Assembly (NCBI GenBank): GCA_029256015.1
Contig: JAQSYQ010000002.1
Coordinates: 40,690-104,689 of the forward strand
DNA: 64,000 nt
From: Gammaproteobacteria bacterium
GTDB lineage: Bacteria; Pseudomonadota; Gammaproteobacteria; Francisellales; CACEW01
Reading direction: 5' to 3'
Each line of letters starts with the position of its first letter. Within the stretch, counting starts at the first letter, position 1. Positions 48,377-60,441 of this stretch are shown here, in pieces. The translations under genes were made by a program, and so were the position numbers. A model generated the notes under the pieces. It searched no databases and was not told the DNA's origin. It saw only the letters and a program-made list of their open reading frames with translations.

Positions 48377-49054
48377 ATGAAATCAATCAAATTTTTAGCA
48401 GGAGCTATTATACTCGCAGCTTCCACTCACGCTATGGCAGATCCCTTTAGTGGATTTTATGTCGGAGCAGGGCCTCAATGGCTAGACGCTCATTTTAAAT
48501 CAAGCGTTAACAATTCAGGCATCACGGTTAATATGCCTGATGCTAATGCCGATAATATCGGCGGTAATATTTTTGTCGGCGCGAGCCAGCATATAAATAG
48601 CTTGTATGTGGCCGAAGAATTAGCTTATAGCACTGATTCCAAATCTGTTTCTATGCAGCAACAGGTTCCAGGCGGCATTGCTTCTTTCTCTAATACAGCT
48701 TATTTAGCAAAACAGCTTAATCTTGGTTTGAAATTAGGTGGATTTATTACGCCTAACGACGTCGTTTACCTGCGTCCAGCCGCTGCTTATGCCAAAATTA
48801 ATCCAACCGTTCATTCTGTTGGTGAGGCTTCAACTTCAGTCTTAGAGAATAACGAGCCTTCTGTTTGGGGTGCGCAAATGGGTTTGGGCTATGACCACGC
48901 CTTTACTCAGCATTTTATCGCTCAAGCTGAAGTAGATTATACTCGTTATCAGTCTAAAGACGTTGACGCAGTAGCACCTAATGGATCACCAGCTACTAAT
49001 AACTATAAAATTTATAGTTATAGCGTGGGTTTATCGGGAATTTACAAGTTCTAG
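48377..49054 (+). CDS. outer-membrane beta-barrel protein
   Basis: Signal peptide MKSIKFLAGAIILAASTHAMA; alternating amphipathic strands; C-terminal aromatic (GIYKF). Confidence 0.85.
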   Translation: MKSIKFLAGAIILAASTHAMADPFSGFYVGAGPQWLDAHFKSSVNNSGITVNMPDANADNIGGNIFVGASQHINSLYVAEELAYSTDSKSVSMQQQVPGGIASFSNTAYLAKQLNLGLKLGGFITPNDVVYLRPAAAYAKINPTVHSVGEASTSVLENNEPSVWGAQMGLGYDHAFTQHFIAQAEVDYTRYQSKDVDAVAPNGSPATNNYKIYSYSVGLSGIYKF

Positions 49055-49062
49055 ATCAATGG

Positions 49063-49091
49063 AAGCTGCCAATCTAATTGGCAGCTTTTTA
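49063..49091 (+). terminator. rho-independent terminator
   Basis: AAGCTGCCAATCTAATTGGCAGCTTTTTAA. Confidence 0.85.
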
Positions 49092-49370
49092 AATTTGTGG
49101 ATACATTCCATAACGTTGCAGCTTTTTACGAAGCGCGTCTCGAGTTAATCCTAAAACTTCGCAAGCTTGGCTCATGTTGCCGTTGGTATAAACCAGCGTG
49201 GCTTCTAATAAAGGTATCTCTACTTCGCTCATGACCAGATCATACATGCCTTCAATTTTCATATTATTGTTAGCACTCTGATAATAGATATGCATCATTC
49301 TACTAATATGATCGCGCAGGGTAAGAGAACTGGATGGACTAATGTGAACCTTTGGACCATATTTTGGCAT
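49089..49370 (-). CDS. fis: Fis family DNA-binding protein
   Basis: C-terminal ATLVYTNGNMSQACEVLGLTRDALRKKLQRYGM HTH. Confidence 0.92.
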   Translation of the reverse strand: MPKYGPKVHISPSSSLTLRDHISRMMHIYYQSANNNMKIEGMYDLVMSEVEIPLLEATLVYTNGNMSQACEVLGLTRDALRKKLQRYGMYPQI

Positions 49371-49489
49371 GCCACTTCCTCTAGAATTTGTCTGAGACTT
49401 TTTTGAGTATAGGATAAAAATGGAAATCCTGCTTTTTAAATAATAATAAATCGACTAAACTAAGCCCAAAAAAACAGTAAGGACTTTTC

Positions 49490-50248
49490 ATGAATCCAAG
49501 ATTTCTCTCTGTATTAACTCTAACTTTGCTCAGTGCGAGTACTGTAGCCGTGGCTTGGCCTGTGGGAGCTTATCTCAGTGCGGGAACTGGCGCGAATTTA
49601 AATAGCATGGGCAATGCATGGAAAACTCAAGGCTCAGCCAATGGTACTGGGGGCGAAGGCGGGGGCACCGATCCAGTTGGCTTAGGAGGCACTGGTGGCA
49701 GCCCTACTATTTTCAATGTTGACTCCGGCGAAAGTGATTTGCTTACCAATATCGCGTTCAATATGGCTCTAGGTTACGACTGGATGTTTAATCAAAATTA
49801 CCTTGCGACGGAATTGGACTACACGAATAACTCTAAAGTTGCCAATGTGTATGACAATATTGGAAGTGGCTACACCTATCACAATGCCGCTTATTTTTCA
49901 CGACAGTTTGCTTTAGGTGTAAAGTTAGGCAGGGTATTTGACCAAAACAACCTTATTTATATTCACCCAGCTTTAGCTTATGCTGAGCTCAATTCAGCTT
50001 CCCAAATATTTACTGCCACTGCTACAACTAACTTGCCTGCTGTTAATAAAAATTTATGGGGGGCGGAAATCGGTCTGGGTTATGAAAGGATGATTAGCCA
50101 GCATTTTTCAGTGGCCTTGGAAGCGGACTACATCAACTATCAAAACTATGCGACAACTGACAGTGCGCCTGGGTTTAGCAATCCCATCACCTCAAAATAT
50201 CAGCCCTTTCAATATAGGCTAGGCTTGTCAGCAGTTTACCATTTCTAA
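49490..50248 (+). CDS. outer-membrane beta-barrel protein, paralogue of the 48377 product
   Basis: Signal peptide; NLWGAEIGLGYERMISQHFSVALEADYINY...LGLSAVYHF parallels the first barrel. Confidence 0.85.
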   Translation: MNPRFLSVLTLTLLSASTVAVAWPVGAYLSAGTGANLNSMGNAWKTQGSANGTGGEGGGTDPVGLGGTGGSPTIFNVDSGESDLLTNIAFNMALGYDWMFNQNYLATELDYTNNSKVANVYDNIGSGYTYHNAAYFSRQFALGVKLGRVFDQNNLIYIHPALAYAELNSASQIFTATATTNLPAVNKNLWGAEIGLGYERMISQHFSVALEADYINYQNYATTDSAPGFSNPITSKYQPFQYRLGLSAVYHF

Positions 50249-51191
50249 GGATTGATAATTCTAAAATAGCTTTGCAGGCGCTCAGGGTGAATGTGACCTG
50301 ATTTGACTGCATTTTCGATGGCGCAGCCTTGGGATTTTCTATGGTTGCAGTTACGAAATTTGCAATGGCCGAGAAATTTGAGAAACTCTTTAAAGCCCTC
50401 GATGATTTTTTGAGGGTCGGTTTCGCTTATGCCAAATTCTCTTACCCCAGGAGAGTCGATGATGGCTCCGCCTGTTTTAAGGTGATAGAGATGAGACGCA
50501 GCCGTAGTATGTTTACCTTTTTTATTAAGCTCAGAGATATCTCCAATTTTCGCTTGGCTTTCTTTAACTAAAGAATTGATTAGAGAGGATTTTCCTACCC
50601 CAGACTGCCCGACCAATATACTCACTTTATTGTGCATGGCATCCTGTAAGTTTTTCAAACCCTGGGCCTCTTTGCTGCTTACCTCAATGATGGGATAACC
50701 TATGCTTTGGTAATAAGACAGCCAGCCTGGAACAGGATGCTGCTTGGCTAAATCCATTTTATTGAGGACGATGAGTGAGGGTAGATTTTGTAGCTCAGCG
50801 GCGACTAAATGTTGGTCCAAATAAAAAGGAATAGGCTCTGGGTATAGGGCTAATACCACGACAACCTGATCTACGTTAGCGGCGAGTTCTTGAATAGGCT
50901 TGTATTGGCTAGCGCGCACTAAAAGGCTATGGCGGGGCTCTTTGGCAATAATAACGCCAGAAACTTGGCTGTTTTCAACTTGTTCCTGCCAGAGAACTTG
51001 GTCTCCCACTACAATAGAGCCTAAATTTTTTCTAAAGTGACAGGAAAAAATCTTGCCTGCTTCTGATTCAACAAAAACGGTTTGGCCCAAGTGGCTGACA
51101 ACTAAACCCCTATTACTAGGGGTTTCTCGCTCTTGCTCAAACTTAGCTGAGATGCGGCGTTTTTGCTGATCTGATAGAGGCCTTCTAGCCA

Positions 51192-51192
<1 letters not shown>
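50245..51192 (-). CDS. rsgA: ribosome small subunit-dependent GTPase A
   Basis: Circularly permuted GTPase (VLNKMDLA, GQSGVGKSSLIN, DSPGVREFG) and Cys/His zinc motif. Confidence 0.95.
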
Positions 51193-53844
<2,652 letters not shown>

Positions 53845-54936
53845 CTACGAGGTCAGAGAGGAGTGATTAATAGCACCCTGAGACAGGGCAAATTTTGTGA
53901 ATTCATCTTCCAGCAAATAAGTGCTCAAAGCGTCTTCCTGGATGCTGCTCATAAACACCTGGGAGCCCAGATTTCGCAAATGACCCATAATTTCATTTAG
54001 ATGGTTTTGGTCTAGTTCTGAGGCAATGTCGTCCAGTAAGTAAATACAGGCTTTGCCGGTTTGCTGTTTATACAAAATACCTTGGGCGATTTTAAGGGCG
54101 CAGATTAAGGTCTTTTGCTGACCTCTTGATAGAATTTCCTCGGCAGGCTGATTGCCAATTTTAACCTTGATATCAGCCCGGTGCGGGCCATAGTGAGTGA
54201 GGCCATGCTTTTGGTCTTGTTCTAAAGAGCGCTCCAGGCAGCTTTCTAAAGGCTCATCCTGGGTCCAGCCCCGATAATAGTGGATATGAATTCGGTGCTT
54301 TTGCAGAAATTCGCCGATTAAGCTTTCCAAGGTTTGAATTAAAGCCTCGACATAGGTTTTTCTGAAATAGTCTATTTTTTCAGAGGCTTCAATAAAAGCA
54401 GGGAGCCAGACTCCGAGGTCCTTTTTACTGTGGCCGGCTCGAAGCGCAGCATTTCTTTGTTTTAAGGACTTTCTGGCTTCTTGCCAAATATGAATAAATT
54501 CAGCTTTTTGATAAAAAACTCCCCAGTCCATGAGCTGTCTGCGGCCTTTGGAGCCAGCGGTCAATAAGCTAAAGCTTTCCGGATTAAATAATAGGGTAGG
54601 AACGCATTTGGCAATTTCAATATGACTGTTGAGGTTTTTGCCGTCCAGCCTTGTTTTAGATTCTTCATGAGCGGAGCGTTGCATACCAATATGGTGCTTG
54701 GCTGTTTCAGTTTGAACCTCAACAAATAGGGAAAAATGGGGTTTGCCGTGGCTAATGATTCGATTTAATAGATTGGAGCGAAATGAGCGCCCGTGGCTTA
54801 AAAAATAAACGGCCTCAAGCAGGCTGGTTTTGCCTGAGCCGTTTTCACCAAAAAAAACATTAAATTGCGGATGGCAGTCCAGGCTGACTTCATGCAAGTT
54901 TCTGAAGTGTTGAATGTTTAACCTGGTAATAATCAT
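53845..54936 (-). CDS. recF: DNA replication and repair protein RecF
   Basis: ITRLNIQHFRNL, FFGENGSGKTSLLEAVYFLSHGRSFR, LLDDIASELDQNH. Confidence 0.96.
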   Translation of the reverse strand: MIITRLNIQHFRNLHEVSLDCHPQFNVFFGENGSGKTSLLEAVYFLSHGRSFRSNLLNRIISHGKPHFSLFVEVQTETAKHHIGMQRSAHEESKTRLDGKNLNSHIEIAKCVPTLLFNPESFSLLTAGSKGRRQLMDWGVFYQKAEFIHIWQEARKSLKQRNAALRAGHSKKDLGVWLPAFIEASEKIDYFRKTYVEALIQTLESLIGEFLQKHRIHIHYYRGWTQDEPLESCLERSLEQDQKHGLTHYGPHRADIKVKIGNQPAEEILSRGQQKTLICALKIAQGILYKQQTGKACIYLLDDIASELDQNHLNEIMGHLRNLGSQVFMSSIQEDALSTYLLEDEFTKFALSQGAINHSSLTS

Positions 54937-55607
54937 TAAGCTAGCCGTTCTTTTAGCCAGCTATCGATTAGCATAATTTCTTCAGGACAGACAGTGTGGC
55001 CCATCCGGTAGGTATGCCAGTTCACGGAATAGCCCATGGCCATTAATATCGCTCTTGAGGCCTCAGCGTATTCAAAGGCAATGACTTCATCATGTGTGCC
55101 GTGAATCAGCAAAATAGGGGTGTTGTGATTTTCAGAATGTCTTTTTTCTTCAATAATTTCGCTAATGGGCAAATAAGTGGACAGAGCAATAATCCCGGCT
55201 AGATTTTTTGAATAGCACAGCCCGGTATACAGCGCAATGGCGCCGCCTTGAGAAAAACCTGCTATTAAAATTTTGTTGTGGGGAATGCCTAGGGCAATTT
55301 GTTGGTCAATCAGCTGGCTCACTGCTTCAAAAGATTTCTGAATCCCTGCTGCATCTTGCTGATGAGAATCTCTTTCCAAGCTATTAATATCATACCAGGC
55401 TCGCATTAACATGCCGCCATTTAGCGTCACTGGCTGGATGGGGGCGTGAGGCAAAATAAACCTGATTCTATAGCGATCAGCTAAGCGTAAGGCTTCGATA
55501 GCAGGAGCAAAGTCATTGCCATCCGCCCCAAGGCCATGTAGCCAAATGACGACTGCCTGAGGAGGTTCTTTGGGTTCAATAGTAATGTTTTCTAATATAG
55601 TTGGCAT
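54936..55607 (-). CDS. alpha/beta hydrolase (carboxylesterase/phospholipase family)
   Basis: VIWLHGLGADGNDF, IAGFSQGGAIALYTGL, GHTVCPEE. Confidence 0.9.
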   Translation of the reverse strand: MPTILENITIEPKEPPQAVVIWLHGLGADGNDFAPAIEALRLADRYRIRFILPHAPIQPVTLNGGMLMRAWYDINSLERDSHQQDAAGIQKSFEAVSQLIDQQIALGIPHNKILIAGFSQGGAIALYTGLCYSKNLAGIIALSTYLPISEIIEEKRHSENHNTPILLIHGTHDEVIAFEYAEASRAILMAMGYSVNWHTYRMGHTVCPEEIMLIDSWLKERLA

Positions 55608-55677
55608 TTTTCACGATTCAGTAGACGGGCTAATGTTTAAATTCTATGATAAAAACACGTAAAGATAAAAGGAGTAG

Positions 55678-55956
55678 ATGATGAAATTCAAAAAAATAGC
55701 TTATGTTGGCCCCATTTTAATGGGTCTTTTGTTGACAGCTTGCGGGCAAAGCGGGCCATTGTATATAAAAGCAGCTGCGCCAAAAAATACCAATCAGAGC
55801 CAGCCTTTGCATCCTAACCAAACCACTACTCCTCCTTTGCGCTCTACCCCAGGGGTAACGAATACTAAAAATCAAACCCCTAATAATACCAATCCAAATA
55901 TGCCTTTATCTGGTTCACAGCAGCCTATTGTGACTTCACAGCAAACTGTTGTATAG
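55678..55956 (+). CDS. LptM-like small lipoprotein
   Basis: Lipobox LLLTACGQSGPLYIK. Confidence 0.8.
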   Translation: MMKFKKIAYVGPILMGLLLTACGQSGPLYIKAAAPKNTNQSQPLHPNQTTTPPLRSTPGVTNTKNQTPNNTNPNMPLSGSQQPIVTSQQTVV

Positions 55957-55958
55957 AA

Positions 55959-56876
55959 ATGCCCGAATCGCTGATTCAAACTCAGCTTCAGGCTTTTTTG
56001 ACCTATATGCAGCAGCAAAAGCAGTTTTCAGCCTATACCTGTGAGCATTACCAAAGAGACTTGGACCGATTGCTTAGCTTCTTGACGGCCCAGGGCATAG
56101 AAAGCTGGGCGGCAGTTGAGATCAAGCATATCAAGCACTGGATCATTAGCCTGCACCAACATGGCCTTGCTAGCAAATCTTTACAAAGAATGCTTTCCTC
56201 TACCCGAAGTCTTTATCGTTATTTATTAAAGCAAGGCTTGGTCAAGCATAATCCGGCATTAGGAGTACAAGCGCCTAAAGGCCCGAGGAAATTGCCTACC
56301 GCTACCGATGTGGACCAAACCCAGAATTTACTGAATGCACAAACTTCAGATGAACTTGAAGTGCGTGATTTAGCTATTTTAGAGCTGGTTTATAGCTCGG
56401 GCCTACGCCTTGCTGAACTATTGTCGCTTAATTTAGGGGATATCGACTTTACTGAAAATTTAGTCAGGGTAACAGGTAAAGGCAATCGCACCCGGGTGGT
56501 TCCCATTGGAGAGCAAGCGATTAAGGCCATTCAAAACTGGTTGTCTATTCGAGTTCAATTTGTCCCTGAGGGTGAGCTTGCGGTATTTGTGTCCAAACAA
56601 GGCAAGCGCTTAAGTCCAAGGGCCGTACAAAAGCGATTTGAATTATGGGGCAAACAACATGCCAGCCAGCATTTACATCCGCATATGCTAAGGCACAGCT
56701 TTGCCAGCCATTTATTGGAATCTAGCGGTAATTTAAGAGCAGTCCAAGAGCTTTTGGGTCACAGCAATATTTCCACCACCCAGATTTATACTCATTTAGA
56801 TTTCCAGCATCTGGCTAAAGTTTACGATGCGGCTCATCCTAGGGCTAAAAAGAAAAATACCGGCGACCCTGCATAG
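55959..56876 (+). CDS. xerC: tyrosine recombinase XerC
   Basis: SSGLRLAELLSL, HPHMLRHSFASHLLE, LGHSNISTTQIYTHLD. Confidence 0.94.
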   Translation: MPESLIQTQLQAFLTYMQQQKQFSAYTCEHYQRDLDRLLSFLTAQGIESWAAVEIKHIKHWIISLHQHGLASKSLQRMLSSTRSLYRYLLKQGLVKHNPALGVQAPKGPRKLPTATDVDQTQNLLNAQTSDELEVRDLAILELVYSSGLRLAELLSLNLGDIDFTENLVRVTGKGNRTRVVPIGEQAIKAIQNWLSIRVQFVPEGELAVFVSKQGKRLSPRAVQKRFELWGKQHASQHLHPHMLRHSFASHLLESSGNLRAVQELLGHSNISTTQIYTHLDFQHLAKVYDAAHPRAKKKNTGDPA

Positions 56877-56914
56877 GGCTGACAAATCTGGCATCTTTTG
56901 CTGTTTTTTTTTCT

Positions 56915-57000
56915 GTCATCCTGGGGCTGCAAAGCAGAGCCCGGGATCTATTCTTTGAAAAACTTGGATCCCGGATCTCACTTTGTTCGTCCATAATGAC
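56915..57000. repeat. composite intergenic repeat (GTCATCC family), copy E
   Basis: GTCATCCTGGGGCTGCAAAGCAGAGCCCGGGATC ... GGATCCCGGATCTCA...GTCCATAATGAC. Confidence 0.8.
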
Positions 57001-57012
57001 AAAGTCTATGCA

Positions 57013-57357
57013 TTACATAAAGATAAAGAATACAGCGCCCATTAGACATACACCCGCTGCCAAAAAGTTCCATCCTATGGGCTGCTTCATATATAAAATC
57101 GCAAATGGCACAAAGACCGATAAGGTAACGACTTCTTGAATAATCTTAAGCTGGGCCAGGCTTAAATGAGCTGAATTAAATCCAATCCGGTTGGCAGGAA
57201 CCTGAAAGCAGTACTCAAACAGAGCGATTCCCCAGCTGGCTAAAATAGCGATCCACAAAGCTTTATTGTTTAAGTTTTTTAAATGCGCATACCAGGCAAA
57301 AGTCATAAATAAATTGGAGCAAATTAATAAAACAATGGTTTTGACTAGGTTGGGCAT
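57013..57357 (-). CDS. DMT superfamily small membrane protein (DUF486-like)
   Basis: MPNLVKTIVLLICSNLFMTFAWYAHLKN, WIAILASWGIALFEYCFQVPANR; start at 57357 preferred. Confidence 0.8.
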   Translation of the reverse strand: MPNLVKTIVLLICSNLFMTFAWYAHLKNLNNKALWIAILASWGIALFEYCFQVPANRIGFNSAHLSLAQLKIIQEVVTLSVFVPFAILYMKQPIGWNFLAAGVCLMGAVFFIFM

Positions 57358-57358
57358 C

Positions 57359-58537
57359 TTAGACCTTGCGTAAAATTGCCGATTTAATGTAACGGGTTTC
57401 AGGGATAGCCAAATGAATGGGATGATCCGGCCCCTGATGGCCTTGCTCAAGCAACTGCAATTCGGTTTGAGTTTTAACGGCCGCTTTGTGCAACATAGTT
57501 AAAAAGTCTTCGTCTTTTAAATGCATGGAACAAGATGCCGAAACCAATACCCCGTTTGGATTTAAAAGCTTAATAGCCAGCTCATTAACCCTTTGATAAG
57601 CGATAAAACCTTCTTTGATGTCTTTTTGGCGTTTAATAAAAGCAGGCGGGTCGACTATCACTACATCAAACTTTTGACCTGATTGAATTAAGGCTTTAAG
57701 CGCTTCAAAAGCATCTTTACAGATCACTTCAATATTGCTAAATCCGTTGAGCTTGGCATTTTGGCTAATGTATTCACAGGCCTTAGCCGACACATCAATA
57801 GCGCTTAGAGATTTGGCCCCAAATCGCAAGGTTTCAATTCCCCAGCCTCCTAAATAGCTGAATACGTCCAAAACGCTTTTATCTTTCACATAGTCTTTTA
57901 AGCGCAAGCGATTCATTCGATGGTCATAGAACCAGCCGGTTTTTTGGCCTTCCCAAAATGGTGCTTTAAATTGGGTATCATTTTCAATCAGTTCAATTTC
58001 TTGAGGAGGGTTACCAAAGGCCGCCTCTACATATTCAGGAAGTTTTTCAAAACTTCTAGCACCGCTGTCGTTTTTCCATAATACAGATTCCGGATCGCAA
58101 ACATCGACTAGCGCTTTTAATAAGCTGTCTTTTACAAGTTCCATGCCTTGGGTGGTAATTTGTACGGCAAAATGAGGGCCAAATCGATCGATAACTACTC
58201 CAGGCAGGCCATCACTTTCTCCAAATACCAGGCGGTAATAAGGTTGTGAAAATAGCTGTTGTCTTAGCTCGAGTGCTTGCTTAATTTTAGCTTTAAAAAA
58301 ATCGACATTAAGTTCAATCGAAGGATCTCTGCTAAACAATCTGGCACAAATTAAAGAATGCGGATTAATATAGGCCTTACCTAAAAGCTCACCGCTAAAA
58401 GCTGCCACTAACACTTGCTCGCCAAGGCTGAAGTTGCGCAACGGGCTTTTAGACACATCCACTTCATTGCTGTAAATCCAGGCATGCTGGGATTTAAGTC
58501 TTTGTTCTTCGCGTTTTTTTAAGTAAAGCGTTTGCAA
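57359..58537 (-). CDS. rlmI: 23S rRNA (cytosine1962-C5)-methyltransferase
   Basis: YLKKREEQRLKSQHAWIYSNEVD PUA start, FSYLGGWGIETL, FDVVIVDPPAF, SASCSMH. Confidence 0.93.
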   Translation of the reverse strand: MQTLYLKKREEQRLKSQHAWIYSNEVDVSKSPLRNFSLGEQVLVAAFSGELLGKAYINPHSLICARLFSRDPSIELNVDFFKAKIKQALELRQQLFSQPYYRLVFGESDGLPGVVIDRFGPHFAVQITTQGMELVKDSLLKALVDVCDPESVLWKNDSGARSFEKLPEYVEAAFGNPPQEIELIENDTQFKAPFWEGQKTGWFYDHRMNRLRLKDYVKDKSVLDVFSYLGGWGIETLRFGAKSLSAIDVSAKACEYISQNAKLNGFSNIEVICKDAFEALKALIQSGQKFDVVIVDPPAFIKRQKDIKEGFIAYQRVNELAIKLLNPNGVLVSASCSMHLKDEDFLTMLHKAAVKTQTELQLLEQGHQGPDHPIHLAIPETRYIKSAILRKV

Positions 58538-58654
58538 GAGATCACCTTATTAAAACTATGTTAGAAAGCTATTATGCCTCAAATAGAAGCAGTGAGCCAA
58601 TTGAAAAGTCGCTTCTCAAGTTTGGACGGGGCACGCTAGGTGCTATTTTGTTAT

Positions 58655-59113
58655 CTAGGCAAAGATGTGATTCAAAATTTCAGAGGCTTTTTGATAAATA
58701 CCGGGGCTAGTGGATTCTCTTGGGCCTGCAACATTTAGGGTTTTAATATGATGCTCTTTGATCCATTTTAGGACAAGGGCCTGATCAGGCTTTTGAGAGA
58801 GGTCGATGATTAAGTGGGGCTTGGCTTTTGCTTTAAGCTCTTCAATGGTTAAAACCGTGCCGTCTTGAATGTTGAGAGGAAGAGCCGGAACCAACACCAA
58901 AGTAGCATCTGAATCTTGAATATTCAGCTTAGTGCGCTCGCTGTAATCAGAAGTCTGGGTTTCTTTTAAATGATAACGATCAGAAAGGGAGCCATCTTCT
59001 GCTAAGCGGCCTTTAGGGCACCATCCACCGTGAGGAATATTCAATCCAATGGCGACATCAAGCGCCGCTCTGTCTACTCCGGTTTGCCCACCCGAAACTA
59101 TTTTATCAATCAT
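58655..59113 (-). CDS. putative molybdenum cofactor carrier-like (Rossmann) protein
   Basis: IVSGGQTGVDRAALDVAIGLNIPHGGWCPKGRLAEDG. Confidence 0.8.
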   Translation of the reverse strand: MIDKIVSGGQTGVDRAALDVAIGLNIPHGGWCPKGRLAEDGSLSDRYHLKETQTSDYSERTKLNIQDSDATLVLVPALPLNIQDGTVLTIEELKAKAKPHLIIDLSQKPDQALVLKWIKEHHIKTLNVAGPRESTSPGIYQKASEILNHIFA

Positions 59114-60026
59114 AATTCACCCATAGATGCTCTGGAGCGGGATAGAAAAAAGTCAGTTCGTTTTTATTCTGGCATAAATGCAAGACCCGCGCTTTTGGTA
59201 TGGCTGCCAGTTTTTTAACAACAGGCCAATCGGTTTCTCCCTGTAGCTTTACCGTGCAGATCATGCGCTTCACATTGCCGTTTGCCAGCCAGTTTTCAAT
59301 TAAGTTTAGCAATCTTTCCGGGTAGCAAATGATATCAGAAACTAGCCAATCAATTTTTTTAAATTCTTTGGGGTCTAAAGCAAAAGCGCTTTGCTGCAAA
59401 AACTCAATTCGGGGCAATTTAGCGATATGAGGAGCCAATGGGGCTTTGTCTACTGAAATCACTTTGGCGCCCAAGGATTGCAATACATAAGTCCAGCCTC
59501 CTGGGCAAGAACCCACATCCATACAAATGTCGCCTGCTTTGGGAAATTCTCCCCATAAGCTTAATGCTTCCCAGAGTTTTAAATAGGCCCGGCTTGGCGG
59601 CATTTTTTTATCTTCGTTAAACTCATAAATGCCATCTGGTATGGCTTTCCAGCGCTTAGGGCTATAAAGGATTTTGTTTTGATCCAGCATAAGAAAGCCA
59701 CCCAATGAGGGCAAAGCTTCTTTAGGTGGGAAGTTCACAGTGAAGTCTGGCAGCTTTTTAAAGTTGTCTAGAATCAAACTGCCGCGGCGCACAAAGTTAA
59801 GCTTGTGTTGATACCAAAGCTTGTTGCCAGACAGCCTCAATTTAGCCGCTGCATCTTTAATAGAGCTGATTTCAGCTTCGATTACATTGGGCCATACATC
59901 CAAAGCAAAACAGATATCAGGTTTTGCGACCGGGGAAAGCAATAGGCCCTCAGCAATTTCTGTAAACTCCCCCAGCTCTTGTTTGAGCGACTTAGTAAAT
60001 TCGGGCTGGCTGAGGTACAGATGCAT
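59106..60026 (-). CDS. rlmM: RlmM/FtsJ-like 23S rRNA 2'-O-methyltransferase
   Basis: ICMDVGSCPGGWTYVLQSLGAKVISVDKAPL; DWLVSDIICYPERL. Confidence 0.85.
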   Translation of the reverse strand: MHLYLSQPEFTKSLKQELGEFTEIAEGLLLSPVAKPDICFALDVWPNVIEAEISSIKDAAAKLRLSGNKLWYQHKLNFVRRGSLILDNFKKLPDFTVNFPPKEALPSLGGFLMLDQNKILYSPKRWKAIPDGIYEFNEDKKMPPSRAYLKLWEALSLWGEFPKAGDICMDVGSCPGGWTYVLQSLGAKVISVDKAPLAPHIAKLPRIEFLQQSAFALDPKEFKKIDWLVSDIICYPERLLNLIENWLANGNVKRMICTVKLQGETDWPVVKKLAAIPKARVLHLCQNKNELTFFYPAPEHLWVNYD

Positions 60027-60400
60027 AGGCTAGATTGCCGTAATTTGATGAGATATTAGGCAGATTTTAATACGATCAAGCTATTTAATCAATGTAAAAG
60101 GGCCATAGGTACTGCCTCAGCCTGAATTGATTGATATCAATCCTGGTAGAATTTTTTGTCTGCGCAAGCTTGTTCATGTAAAAATTTCACGCAAGCTTAA
60201 GATGAGGCATAACAGACGTCCCTGATCTTGTATGCCTCATGCCGCATCCCTTGCGGCATCCTTCGGATCTACAAGCTTGAGTCTTATTTTTCCAAGCGCT
60301 TGCGACCATGAGCAAAAAAACCTACCAGGACTGCTTTAATTCAAACTAGGTGTGCCGGACTTCAAGCATATGGGATTAGAAGGTAAGATGCTGGCAATCG

Positions 60401-60441
60401 AAATCCCTCCTTTGATAAAGGAGGGCGGGGCTGGATTTTAT
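60401..60441. repeat. palindromic intergenic repeat (TAAAATCC family), minimal copy
   Basis: AAATCCCTCCTTTGATAAAGGAGGGCGGGGCTGGATTTTA; right edge is the stop codon of the sugar transporter. Confidence 0.8.
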
